A DNA stretch of 8,005 bases from an uncultured Clostridia bacterium (GTDB lineage: Bacteria; Bacillota; Clostridia; Monoglobales; Monoglobaceae). A program made the translations under genes and the position numbers. The number at the start of each line of letters is the position of its first letter. The first letter of the stretch is position 1. Below the pieces are notes generated by a model. The model was not told where the DNA came from. It did not search any database and was given only the letters and a program-made list of their open reading frames with translations. Location of the stretch: the NCBI GenBank assembly GCA_934463175.1, contig CAKSIW010000096.1, forward strand, positions 1-8,005, written 5' to 3'. Shown here one piece after another: positions 1 to 7,225 of this stretch.

Positions 1-1
1 G

Positions 2-103
2 CACTGGCACCTTGCGCTCGTGATATGATGCATAATATGACACTCCTACCCCGAACACCGCCTTGTTCCCTTTATACAATCTGCCTTTCTTTATTGTATA
101 CAT
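2..103 (-). CDS. N-terminal fragment of a probable glycoside hydrolase (cut by window edge)
   Basis: An ATG at 103 opens a reading frame that runs without a stop for 34 codons to the window edge. It begins MYTIKKGRLYKGNK and continues through GVGVSYYASYHERK to VPV. An AAAGGAT ribosome binding site lies about ten bases upstream, and the start is 28 bases after the stop of the isomerase gene, so it is the next cistron of the same operon. The pattern 'x-I-x-x-G-x-L-Y-x-x-x-K-x-V-F-G-x-G-x-S-Y-Y-x-S-Y-H' resembles the opening strand of TIM-barrel glycoside hydrolases (GH5, GH42 and beta-galactosidase-like enzymes), where the first barrel strand reads 'GVNYYPS'. No signal peptide is seen, so the enzyme would be intracellular. 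Gene presence is fairly safe. The family is a guess from 34 residues and the catalytic residues lie outside the window. Confidence 0.6.
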   Translation of the reverse strand, partial: MYTIKKGRLYKGNKAVFGVGVSYYASYHERKVPV

Positions 104-131
104 CTTCAGTTATCCTTTCAAAGCATTCTTC

Positions 132-893
132 TTATATTTTCTTCAAATATTCAATGCTTGCCTTTGCAGCCGCAAAACAATTAGGCTTCCAATTTCCGTC
201 CTGCTCAACAATATAGTACTTCACACCTGTCTTTTTGGCAGAGTCGAGAATTCCCTTCCAGTTCATATTTCCGTTTCCAATTTCGGTTATTGCGCGAACA
301 ACACCGCTGTCCGTCACCGAAACCATCATGTCCTTGAGATGAAGAATATCAATTCTGCCCTCCAGCATTTCTATATATTCCCTGACATCGCCGCCTGCAT
401 TCTGAACCCAATATGTGTCCAGCACAAAGCTCACATTTTCTTTGTCAAATCCGTCAATAAGCATTTCCATGGTCGTTTTGCCGTTTTCCCATTTCCTGAA
501 TTCACCCGAATGATTGTGATATGTAAACTTCATTCCGTTTGCCGCAGCCCTTTGCGCAACAGTATTTGCATCTTCAATAAATCTTTCAACATCTTCAAGC
601 GATGTATATGCCTTTCCGCCAATTCCCATATTTGTTGTGCCGAGCAGCCTGTGATTTTCCAAAGACCTTTCAAAATCATTCAGCATCATGTTGAAATCAT
701 CATGAGTGCCGACAATTTCCAAGCCTGCTTCCTTCGCCAGTTCTCCGTACTTTTTATACGGAATCATGCAGCCTGCGGTCTGAATCTGCGTGTATCCCAT
801 TGTCCTGAGCTTTGAGAATGTCTCGCGCACGTCCTCTTCGGTTGTCATAAAATCTCTCACACCGTAAACCTGTATTCCCCATTGCATATTCAT
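132..893 (-). CDS. Sugar phosphate isomerase/epimerase, TIM-barrel (AP endonuclease 2 / xylose isomerase-like fold)
   Basis: This 253-residue protein is the usual length for the single-domain isomerase/epimerase family (PF01261 fold), cytoplasmic and metal-dependent, which interconverts keto and aldo sugars or epimerises them. Visible family marks, numbered from the ATG at 893: WGIQVYGVR near the start (strand 1), YHNH at 125-128 followed by E131, LDTYW at 158-162, HLKD at 185-188, EIGNGNMNW at 204-212 and VEQDG at 229-233. D159, H185 and E230 are the likely metal ligands. The D159-H185 spacing of 26 matches that in the tagatose/psicose 3-epimerases. Where those enzymes have their first ligand Glu, this one has the HNH motif. 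The last gene before it encodes a GH88 enzyme, so the substrate is probably a sugar or uronic acid released from the imported oligosaccharide. The exact substrate cannot be read from sequence. A GTG at 905 would add MALK, but the ATG at 893 is better placed for the ribosome binding site. Confidence 0.9.
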   Translation of the reverse strand: MNMQWGIQVYGVRDFMTTEEDVRETFSKLRTMGYTQIQTAGCMIPYKKYGELAKEAGLEIVGTHDDFNMMLNDFERSLENHRLLGTTNMGIGGKAYTSLEDVERFIEDANTVAQRAAANGMKFTYHNHSGEFRKWENGKTTMEMLIDGFDKENVSFVLDTYWVQNAGGDVREYIEMLEGRIDILHLKDMMVSVTDSGVVRAITEIGNGNMNWKGILDSAKKTGVKYYIVEQDGNWKPNCFAAAKASIEYLKKI

Positions 894-901
894 TTTTAAA
901 G

Positions 902-907
902 CCACTC
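902..907 (-). promoter_or_regulatory. Weak ribosome binding site that decides the isomerase start
   Basis: On the minus strand the spacer between the GH88 stop and the isomerase reads AGAAAGAGTGGCTTTAAAAA before ATG. GAGTGG is one mismatch from the consensus GAGAGG/AGGAGG type site and lies 8 bases before the ATG at 893, a good distance. The in-frame GTG at 905 is part of the same GAGTGG and has no purine-rich site well placed in front of it. The site is the weakest in the operon, which may mean this gene is made at a lower level than its neighbours. Confidence 0.45.
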
Positions 908-921
908 TTTCTATATGTTTT

Positions 922-2046
922 TTATACTATCGGCTTAATCCCAAGCCGCTTTGCAACTGACTCCGCAAAATAATAATCCGCGAAAATCAAGTTTGTGTCA
1001 ACCCACGCATTTGCCTTATAGTGACCGGTCGCATGTCCGATCAACCCGTCTGTGTCCATATCAAGAATTGCACACTTGTTCCAAAGCATTTCAACCATTT
1101 TATCCGACACGTCACGATAGCGCTTTGCATCGTCTTCCGGAACATATTCCGCAAGCTCCAGCAATCCTGACGCCGCAATTGCCGCTGCCGACGAATCCCC
1201 GGGCATATCGTCTCTGCCCTTAAAGACAAAATCCCACTTCGGCATGTAATCCGGCTCAAGAAGCTCAATAAACTTATCAGCAGCTTTTTTTGCCACTTCA
1301 ATATATTTTTTATCCTTAGCGTATCTGTATGCCATCGCAAATCCGCCGATTGCCCATGATTGACCCCTTGACCAGCACGAGTCATCGCTCCAGCCCTGAC
1401 AGGTCTGTCCGAATCTTTTTGCCCCCGTCTCAGGGTCAAAAACAAACGTATGAAACGTGGTTCCGTCCTCCCGCACAATCGAATTAATACATGTATCTGC
1501 ATGAGCAACTGCAATATCGTAATATTTTTTATCCCCTGTCTTTTCACTTGCTATGAACAGAAGCGGAAGATTATACATACAGTCAATTATAATTCTTCCG
1601 AGATTGTTCTTTCCGAACTCACCGCCCCAGTCTGCCCACGCGCGGATAAATCTCCCCTTTTCATTGTATCTCTCCGCAAGAGAATCCGCCGCGTCAATAA
1701 CAACCTTCAGGCTTTCTTCCTTGCCCTGAATTTCATATCTTGCATATTCGGACAAAAGATACAAAAAGCCAACATCATGATCAAGCGTTTCGGGCATGTT
1801 ATAAAGTCTGTCAACCAGTCTGTGTCTCGGCATCTCCGCATATTCAAGATAGCTTTTGTCACCGCTCATTAAGTAGCAATAGTTTAAAAGCCCAATCCAA
1901 AAGCCGCCCGTCCAGCCTCCGTATTCCGCGTTTGGCTTATAAAAATACTTTCCGTCAACAGTGCCCTCGGGCAGCCTGTCACCTGTCTCTCTCATAAGCT
2001 TATCGGTTTTCTTCAAAATAAAATCCTTCATTGCTGCTGTATCCAT
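922..2046 (-). CDS. Glycoside hydrolase family 88, unsaturated glucuronyl/galacturonyl hydrolase
   Basis: The 374-residue protein has the length and motifs of GH88, an alpha6/alpha6 barrel that hydrates the 4,5 double bond of the unsaturated uronic acid a polysaccharide lyase leaves at the non-reducing end, so releasing it from the oligosaccharide. Marks in order: GGWTGGFWIGLL at 43-54 (aromatic substrate platform, W45), HDVGF at 90-94, IIDCMYNLP at 153-161, TFHTF at 197-201, TCQGWSDDSCWSRGQSW at 215-231, DSSAAAIAASGLLEL at 284-298 and ATGHYKANAWVDTN at 339-352. By position D91 and D155 match the two catalytic aspartates of the Bacillus GL1 enzyme (D88, D149), and H199, Q217, W225 and R227 match its substrate contacts. 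There is no signal peptide, so it acts in the cytoplasm on imported oligosaccharides. A GGGAGG site lies 5 bases before the ATG. It implies a lyase and an oligosaccharide transporter elsewhere in the operon. Whether the glycan is pectic (rhamnogalacturonan) or a glycosaminoglycan cannot be decided here. GH105 is less likely because of the HD pair. Confidence 0.92.
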   Translation of the reverse strand: MDTAAMKDFILKKTDKLMRETGDRLPEGTVDGKYFYKPNAEYGGWTGGFWIGLLNYCYLMSGDKSYLEYAEMPRHRLVDRLYNMPETLDHDVGFLYLLSEYARYEIQGKEESLKVVIDAADSLAERYNEKGRFIRAWADWGGEFGKNNLGRIIIDCMYNLPLLFIASEKTGDKKYYDIAVAHADTCINSIVREDGTTFHTFVFDPETGAKRFGQTCQGWSDDSCWSRGQSWAIGGFAMAYRYAKDKKYIEVAKKAADKFIELLEPDYMPKWDFVFKGRDDMPGDSSAAAIAASGLLELAEYVPEDDAKRYRDVSDKMVEMLWNKCAILDMDTDGLIGHATGHYKANAWVDTNLIFADYYFAESVAKRLGIKPIV

Positions 2047-2060
2047 ATTTTCCTCCCGTC

Positions 2061-4748
2061 TTAATCCTTGTTAATAACATAAATAAACGAATTTGTAGCT
2101 CTCAGATAATCTGTACGCATAACAGCGTATGCCGCATCATTTCCCGCAGTTTTATAAGTTGATATTCCCTCTGTTCCCGTCGGTTTAACCACAACATCAA
2201 TAATCTCACCGTCCCGCATTTTGACATACACAATCGTAAGGTTAGCTGCTGCGTATGCACGAAGTGCCAGGTCATCATTTGTTACAGTTCCCGAGAAGCT
2301 TTTTTTGTCGGCAATAACCCTGATAAATCCCTGGTTAAAGTCATATACCAAGCCCTTTGTGAAGTATATTCCGCTCCACACCGTTGTTTGCGCAGCCTTG
2401 ACTTCATCATCTGCAAAGCTGTAGTCAATGCGAATATCCGCAATCTCTCCCAAACCTTTGTTTAATGAATATCTGACAATATCACCGGGCTGTAAAGTCT
2501 CAACCGTATCATTAATGTTCGGATCGTTTTTAAGTGTATAGTATACCTTGTTAAAATACAGTGTGATTTCATAGCATATTTCATCATCACTGTTCATAAC
2601 ACGCTCAACATTCTGCACAACCGCACTCTTCAGCGTAGTTCCGATAGCTGCCGAAATGCTGTCCGTAACACAAACAACCTGAGGTGCTGTTCCGCAGCCG
2701 TCCATGTTATATGCTTTAATCTTATATTGACTCCTGTGCACAAAAAAGCTGTTATCCGTCACCAGATAGTGCTTATCATCGCCTTTCAGGTTCTCACTCT
2801 CCGGCACAATAAATACCGACGCCGATGAAACACTGAAAATTCCGCCGAAATTTTTTGAATCCGAATACATCAGCGTTGTATCTCCGCTCGAATATGAAAT
2901 TCTGTGATTATTTCCGTTTTCCGAATTTTCACCAAACTCAACCTGTCCGCCGTCACTCTCAGGAAAATCAATATTCAGTATTTTTCCTTCAGAATCAAGT
3001 GAATACTTAACAAATCTTCGGTCATCGGAAATTGCATTGTTCAAAACAGTTGTCACATCTCCCGAGAAACGTTTGCCGTCAATCATGAGCTTGTCGGAAA
3101 TCTCGTCAACATGCATTTTTCCGTCTGACGCAAAATACTTCACCTGCGGCTGCTTGAAATTCTTCGCAGTTCCGACTCTGACAATCCATGCAAAATTGTC
3201 TTCCCCGGTGTTTGCTTTCAGTATGACCACCTCACCGTTCACACCTAAAATCACCGAGCATTGCTGACCGACCCCGACAATTTTGCAATTCTTTTCACAA
3301 TATTTCCCTGTTCTGTATTTATTGCCGTCAATTGTAATTTTTCCGTTTGAATCGGTTCTCTCAAATGTTCCGCCGAATTCATCTCCGCAGACATAGATTT
3401 CAATTTTTCCGCCGTCTGCACTTGCAGCAACCGACAAAAGCATACCTGCCTTAATATCCGCAAGCTCAACCTCATTATCGTTTGCCAAGCGGTAAACGGC
3501 ATAGCTGCACTCACTGCCCGATAAATCAATCAAACCGTCCTTGCTGTATTTATCGTATATATATCCGTTGTATGCATCAATACTGTCAACATAGCAATAG
3601 TTCCATGACTTCAAATCAATAACCTCATAAACGCCGTCGTTATTGTTGTCAACCAGCTCCGCCGTCACCTCGCCGTCAGTGATGAGGTTTTTCAGCTCCG
3701 CATATGTTTTATTATCCGCAACACCGTTTATGATGAGACTGTAGCTCACATCAAGGTTATAGCTTTTTTCCCTGTCACGGTCATCTGTCACCTTCACCGT
3801 ACCGCGCGAAATGTCCTCCAGATTGTCGGTTGTCACACACACCGTGTCATTGTCAGTCGGGATTGCGGCAATAATTCTGTCGCTGTCGTCAGAACAGAAC
3901 GCACGCACATTACGCCCGATATAGCCGCGGCTGAACTCCGCGAAATCATATGTCTTTGTGCCAATCATGATTTTTCCGTCACCAAGGCTTCTCGTGCCGT
4001 CCGTCAGATAAGTGAAGGCATCGGCATTCACAATTCCCTCAGTCTCAACAATTCCATACACCATTTTCAGAATGTTTTCTCCCGCTTCGGAAATATAGCT
4101 CACGCTGTCTCCGTTAAAATATGAAGTGTAGACGTCTGCGCACAGCGTATTGAAAATCATGACATATGCGTCTCTTAAAGTGAGCGCCTTTGAAACCGAA
4201 CCCGAGATGTTGTCGGTAATTCCCAGCTTTCGTGCAAGCTTTATATAGCCGTTCGGATAACCGCCGTCATACATAGCTCTGACACCGTAGCCTATGGCAG
4301 CGGTCGTCATTTTGACCGCCTCCTCATAGAGTATTCCGTCATCGGGTGAAAATGTGTCGCCGTCGCTTATAATCCCTGCCTGCACAGCATATGCAGCAGC
4401 GTTCTTCATTTCATCTCCCGAAAGATCCGAAAAGCTGCTTTCACCGCCCAGATATTGACCGTTCGTGACCAGCTTGACAAGCATTTTCAAAAAATCACCG
4501 CGCGACACAGCTTTGCCGAGAGTCTCCGCACCTGTCTCGGTTTCCTCACCGATTGCACCAAGCACCAATGCCGACACCTTCAGGTTGTCGTCATCGGCAT
4601 ATATGTCATTTTCCTCGGCTGCCGCAATTTCTTCGGTCAACACCTCTGTTTCACCCATCGTTTCATCAGTGATTTCATCTTCCGCAAAAACAGCAACGGA
4701 AGTCAGAATCATTAAAACCGAAAGTAAAAAACTGATATATCTTTTCAC
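2061..4748 (-). CDS. Large secreted protein with N-terminal SLH-like repeats and repeated beta modules
   Basis: This 895-residue protein starts with a signal peptide (KR, hydrophobic core of about 14 residues, cleavage near VFA-ED at 22-23). An acidic stretch of about 30 residues follows. Three degenerate SLH-like units come next: around 77-94 (LGKAVSRGDFLKMLVKL), 105-154 (FSDL, AVQAGIIS, FSPDDGILYEEAVKM) and 160-204 (GGYPNGYIKLARKLGI, LTLRDAYVMI). The aromatic, glycine and FSP landmarks are kept, but the canonical TRAE wall-binding motif is altered in all three. Residues about 230-895 hold no catalytic domain I recognise. They look beta-rich, with a recurring pattern of the form G-K-I-x-I-x-G-x-x-Y followed by a valine-rich strand and a G-x-I strand (near 258, 469, 551 and 804). 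One calcium-loop-like segment, DNNNDGVYEVID, lies at 367-378. It has 12 cysteines. It starts at GTG, 12 bases after the previous SLH gene. Probable role: cell-surface glycan binding or scaffolding. That is inferred from context only. Confidence 0.88.
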   Translation of the reverse strand: MKRYISFLLSVLMILTSVAVFAEDEITDETMGETEVLTEEIAAAEENDIYADDDNLKVSALVLGAIGEETETGAETLGKAVSRGDFLKMLVKLVTNGQYLGGESSFSDLSGDEMKNAAAYAVQAGIISDGDTFSPDDGILYEEAVKMTTAAIGYGVRAMYDGGYPNGYIKLARKLGITDNISGSVSKALTLRDAYVMIFNTLCADVYTSYFNGDSVSYISEAGENILKMVYGIVETEGIVNADAFTYLTDGTRSLGDGKIMIGTKTYDFAEFSRGYIGRNVRAFCSDDSDRIIAAIPTDNDTVCVTTDNLEDISRGTVKVTDDRDREKSYNLDVSYSLIINGVADNKTYAELKNLITDGEVTAELVDNNNDGVYEVIDLKSWNYCYVDSIDAYNGYIYDKYSKDGLIDLSGSECSYAVYRLANDNEVELADIKAGMLLSVAASADGGKIEIYVCGDEFGGTFERTDSNGKITIDGNKYRTGKYCEKNCKIVGVGQQCSVILGVNGEVVILKANTGEDNFAWIVRVGTAKNFKQPQVKYFASDGKMHVDEISDKLMIDGKRFSGDVTTVLNNAISDDRRFVKYSLDSEGKILNIDFPESDGGQVEFGENSENGNNHRISYSSGDTTLMYSDSKNFGGIFSVSSASVFIVPESENLKGDDKHYLVTDNSFFVHRSQYKIKAYNMDGCGTAPQVVCVTDSISAAIGTTLKSAVVQNVERVMNSDDEICYEITLYFNKVYYTLKNDPNINDTVETLQPGDIVRYSLNKGLGEIADIRIDYSFADDEVKAAQTTVWSGIYFTKGLVYDFNQGFIRVIADKKSFSGTVTNDDLALRAYAAANLTIVYVKMRDGEIIDVVVKPTGTEGISTYKTAGNDAAYAVMRTDYLRATNSFIYVINKD

Positions 4749-4756
4749 GGCTGTAT

Positions 4757-4763
4757 CCTCCTA
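4757..4763 (-). promoter_or_regulatory. Strong ribosome binding site overlapping the upstream stop codon
   Basis: On the minus strand TAGGAGG begins with the TAG stop codon of the 547-residue SLH gene and is the Shine-Dalgarno site of the 895-residue gene. The start codon, GTG at 4748, follows after 8 bases (ATACAGCC). This overlap fixes the GTG as the start, since there is no ATG nearby. It suggests translational coupling, so that the two SLH proteins are made together. Confidence 0.75.
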
Positions 4764-6404
4764 TATTCCCTTATATTTCAGCAAACGGCAAATCATAGCC
4801 GCCGCCTCCGCCCTTGTTGCAGAGCCAAGCGGTCTGAACGAATTGTCCTCCATGCCCTGAATTATTCCCGACCCTTTCACTGCACCGACAGCCTCAAAGG
4901 CATAGTCCGCAATGCTGTTATCATCAGAAAATCCGGATGCGGCATTCTCCGGAGTCTTTCCGACTGCCTTCAGCGTCCTGTAGACAAACACCGCAGCGTC
5001 CTGACGTGTCACATCATCATCGGGCTTGAAGTTTCCGTCCTCACCGCCATAGACAATCTTGTTTGCCGCCGCAGCACTGACATATTGATAGCTCCACAAA
5101 TCCTGCGGAACATCTCCGAAATTGCTTTCCTGCGACGAGCTGATTCCCATTGCCGCACAAAGCAGTTTCACAAACTCCGCACGCGTCACGCGGTTTTCGG
5201 GTCTGAATGAGCCGTCTTCAAATCCGTTCACAATCTTTTTGTCCATCAGTTCTTCAATATATTCCTCAGCCCAATGCCCCCTGACGTCCTCCGGAATATC
5301 CTTCTGCGGAAGGTTTTCATTCGGGTTATTCTTGTCAATTGTGACCTTTGACGGAGCAACAGCACCGCCTCCGCCGCCTCCGGTTCCGCCGCCGCCTGAA
5401 GGCGGATTGGTCGGGTGTTCTTCCGCATACTGAGCATTTGAATATTTCTTGAAGCTCGCCGCAATGTCTTCATATTTTGCAATCTCTGCAAGATTTCTGA
5501 ACATCTTTTCAAACACCTTGTCCCCAAGAGTCAGCGTGCCGTAAACCGACTTATCAAGCGCAAGCTCGGTTTCATAGCCGAGAACAACGGTTTTCAACTC
5601 CTTATAGTCCGCCGTGGTCAGCGTCTCAGCAAGAATTTTCTGGTGCTTGCATATATCCGCCGGATTTCCGTCTGTCAGCTTCACCTTTTTCATAAGCTCA
5701 CAGAATTTTGTCAGGACATTGGTGTCAAGAGAAGCATAGTCCGCGCTCCAGTCGATTCCGATATATGAACGGTATTCCTCAAGAACCGTCCCGACATCAC
5801 TGCCGCTGTCAATGAGTGCCTGTGCCACCGAAACGTTGAACACCTTAATCAGTGTCGGAACATCGGTGAATCCGCCGCTCGGCTTCAGACCGAAAAGATA
5901 TGCGGAAGCACCTCCGCTGACAGGAGCAAAAATTTCCTGCTCAACACACAGCCTGTCACAGTTGTCCTTCAGCCAGTTCTCCAGTTCCGCCGCGCTTGTC
6001 TTGCTGTTCACCTCTGCCAGAACAGATGTGTCTGCAAGGTTGGCATAAAGAAAATCCTTCTTCAGTCTGTCAGTCTCGCTGAGCATATAAACATAATACT
6101 TTCCTCCGGGATATGATGTCGGAATGTTTATGCTGATGTTAAGCTCACCGTTATTTTCCGTATTGAACACTGCGGCAAAATCAGCATTCTCGCTGAGTGT
6201 CAGTGAATCGGTGTTTTCCGTCTCCACGTTCTGCTTTGTCATAATCAAAACAACCGCAGTGTTCGCGTCCGTTCCGAAATGACCGCCAAGCTGCACGGTG
6301 TTTGTGTCCATGTCAAATGCAGGCTTTGATATGTTCGCCTCCGCAAAACAGCAAGCCGAACCGAGCATGAGCAGCATTGCGGTTAACAATAATCCTCTTT
6401 TCAT
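4761..6404 (-). CDS. Secreted cell-wall protein with three C-terminal SLH domains
   Basis: The 547-residue protein begins with a signal peptide (MKRG, hydrophobic core, cleavage near CCFAEA at 18-23). Residues about 25-125 look like an Ig-like beta domain of a kind common in clostridial surface proteins, ending in a PGGKYYVYM and FLYAN pair of strands. Residues 130-325 are mostly helical with no family I can name. A glycine and proline-rich linker at 332-353 leads to three SLH domains: 372-420 (VRGHWAEEYIEELMDKKIVN, FRPENRVTRAEF), 429-480 (FGDV, FKPDDDVTRQDA) and 492-545 (FSDD, FRPLGSATRAEAAAM). SLH domains bind pyruvylated secondary cell-wall polymer, so the protein should sit on the outer wall with its N-terminus outward. 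No CAZyme catalytic domain is seen. A GGGAGG site at 6416-6421 lies 11 bases before the ATG, a slightly long spacing. It is paired with the next gene, another SLH-like protein, through an overlapping stop and ribosome binding site. Confidence 0.92.
   Translation of the reverse strand: MKRGLLLTAMLLMLGSACCFAEANISKPAFDMDTNTVQLGGHFGTDANTAVVLIMTKQNVETENTDSLTLSENADFAAVFNTENNGELNISINIPTSYPGGKYYVYMLSETDRLKKDFLYANLADTSVLAEVNSKTSAAELENWLKDNCDRLCVEQEIFAPVSGGASAYLFGLKPSGGFTDVPTLIKVFNVSVAQALIDSGSDVGTVLEEYRSYIGIDWSADYASLDTNVLTKFCELMKKVKLTDGNPADICKHQKILAETLTTADYKELKTVVLGYETELALDKSVYGTLTLGDKVFEKMFRNLAEIAKYEDIAASFKKYSNAQYAEEHPTNPPSGGGGTGGGGGGAVAPSKVTIDKNNPNENLPQKDIPEDVRGHWAEEYIEELMDKKIVNGFEDGSFRPENRVTRAEFVKLLCAAMGISSSQESNFGDVPQDLWSYQYVSAAAANKIVYGGEDGNFKPDDDVTRQDAAVFVYRTLKAVGKTPENAASGFSDDNSIADYAFEAVGAVKGSGIIQGMEDNSFRPLGSATRAEAAAMICRLLKYKGI
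5352..5402 (-). repeat. Low-complexity glycine-rich linker coding tract
   Basis: Residues about 335-351 of the SLH protein read PSGGGGTGGGGGGAVAP. The DNA is a run of GGN codons (seen on the plus strand as repeated ccgcct and ccgccg units). It separates the N-terminal exposed part from the wall-binding SLH domains and is probably a flexible spacer. Such tracts vary in length between strains through slippage. Confidence 0.7.
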
Positions 6405-6430
6405 AAAAATTCATTCCTCCCTTTCAAATG

Positions 6431-7225
6431 TTATGCATTACGCTTTTTCTGTCTTATCAGCCGATACCTCGCTGTCATGGCTGAAAACTGCTGTCTGCCG
6501 AGCCGGTTGCAGAAGCCATGCAGCCTGATTTCCGCGTCAACACCCTCCGGAACCTCAACTGACAACAGCACTTCATTTTTATAATTAACATAAGATACCG
6601 CAATTTTCCCCTCAGCACAAACGTGATATGCCCTTGCGCTTCGGATTTCATTGATAAAATGCGGTCTTATGATGATTTTCTTTTTCTCCGTAATGTCGGG
6701 ATTGTAGTTTATTCCGCATAAGCACTTCATGAACCACGCACTCACATCACTCATAAAATGATGGTTTCTTGAAACGGGATAGCCATCATTCATTTCACCC
6801 ATACACTCCTCAAAGGTCGTGTTGCCTTTCCGAACCCAATAGCCGTATGACGGCTGCTGCGGCGTTGCAATCATTCTGTATGCCGGATCGGAATAGCCAA
6901 ACTCCGACAGCACATGAAAAATCACCCTCAGTCCGAGAACATCTGTTGTAATCAGCTCATCATCACGGTGAATAATTTCAATCAGCCGTTCAACGCCTGC
7001 CGCCGTTTCTTCAGGCTCAAGCAAGCCGTAGTATATTCCCATTGCCTGCGAGGTCTGACAATCACCCGTAAACAAAACCGTTTCCCTGTCAAGCAGATTT
7101 TCACGAATGCGCTCTCTGAGCGTTCTCCAAAAATCTCTGTAAACCTCCGCGTCAGCCTCCGCCCCGATGACTCTCATCAGCTGTTCTGCTTTCCTTACGT
7201 GTGACCCCGCCCCATGTCGGAACAA
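6431..7225 (-). pseudogene. C-terminal fragment of a GH78 alpha-L-rhamnosidase
   Basis: This open frame encodes the last part of the GH78 alpha6/alpha6 catalytic domain and the C-terminal beta domain. Numbered from the TTG at 7225: VRKAEQLMRVIGAEADAEVY at 10-29 and RERIRENLL at 37-45 are late barrel helices. QTSQAMGIYYGLL at 57-69, TTDVLGLRVIFHVLSEFGY at 93-111, SYGYWVRKGNTTFEE at 126-140 and SRNHHFMSDVSAWFMKCLCGI at 152-172 are standard GH78 landmarks. E140 aligns with the glutamate of the family's GATTxWE motif. IIIRPHF at 184-190 opens the C-terminal domain. The general-acid region (RDExxGWTGDA in the family) is absent, so the fragment cannot be an active rhamnosidase alone. The TTG start has no family support and homology begins only at about residue 9, so this is best read as the 3' half of a broken gene. 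It ends 26 bases before the SLH gene. Confidence 0.82.

Noticed and set aside
104..131. Transcription terminator between the isomerase and the next gene
   Set aside because: The 28-base gap holds a ribosome binding site and no stem-loop followed by a T run, so the operon appears to continue.
63..815. 250-codon open frame on the plus strand
   Set aside because: It lies opposite the isomerase gene, whose motifs are clear. The plus-strand translation is rich in Cys, His and Phe with no family pattern, as expected of a shadow frame.
894..905. GTG at 905 as start of the isomerase
   Set aside because: It would overlap its own best ribosome binding site. The ATG at 893 has the GAGTGG site at 8 bases and begins closer to the conserved first strand.
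1041..1547. 168-codon minus-strand frame inside the GH88 gene
   Set aside because: It overlaps a well-supported GH88 reading frame throughout, has an Arg-rich composition and has no ribosome binding site of its own.
4465..4860. 131-codon plus-strand frame rich in serine
   Set aside because: It spans the junction of the two SLH genes on the opposite strand and is a by-product of their Glu/Asp-rich and Ala-rich codons.
5122..5433. Plus-strand frame with a proline run
   Set aside because: The run is the reverse complement of the glycine-rich linker codons in the SLH protein.
6339..6356. Possible lipoprotein signal (GSACC) in the 547-residue SLH protein
   Set aside because: The residues before the cysteines (LGSAC) do not fit the lipobox, which needs Leu/Val/Ile three positions before the Cys. 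The AEA site after them fits ordinary signal peptidase I.
7223..7225. TTG at 7225 as a true start of a separate gene
   Set aside because: The homology begins in the middle of a barrel helix, no N-terminal domain is present, and the upstream fragment carries the missing N-terminal motifs, so this is a broken gene and not a new one.
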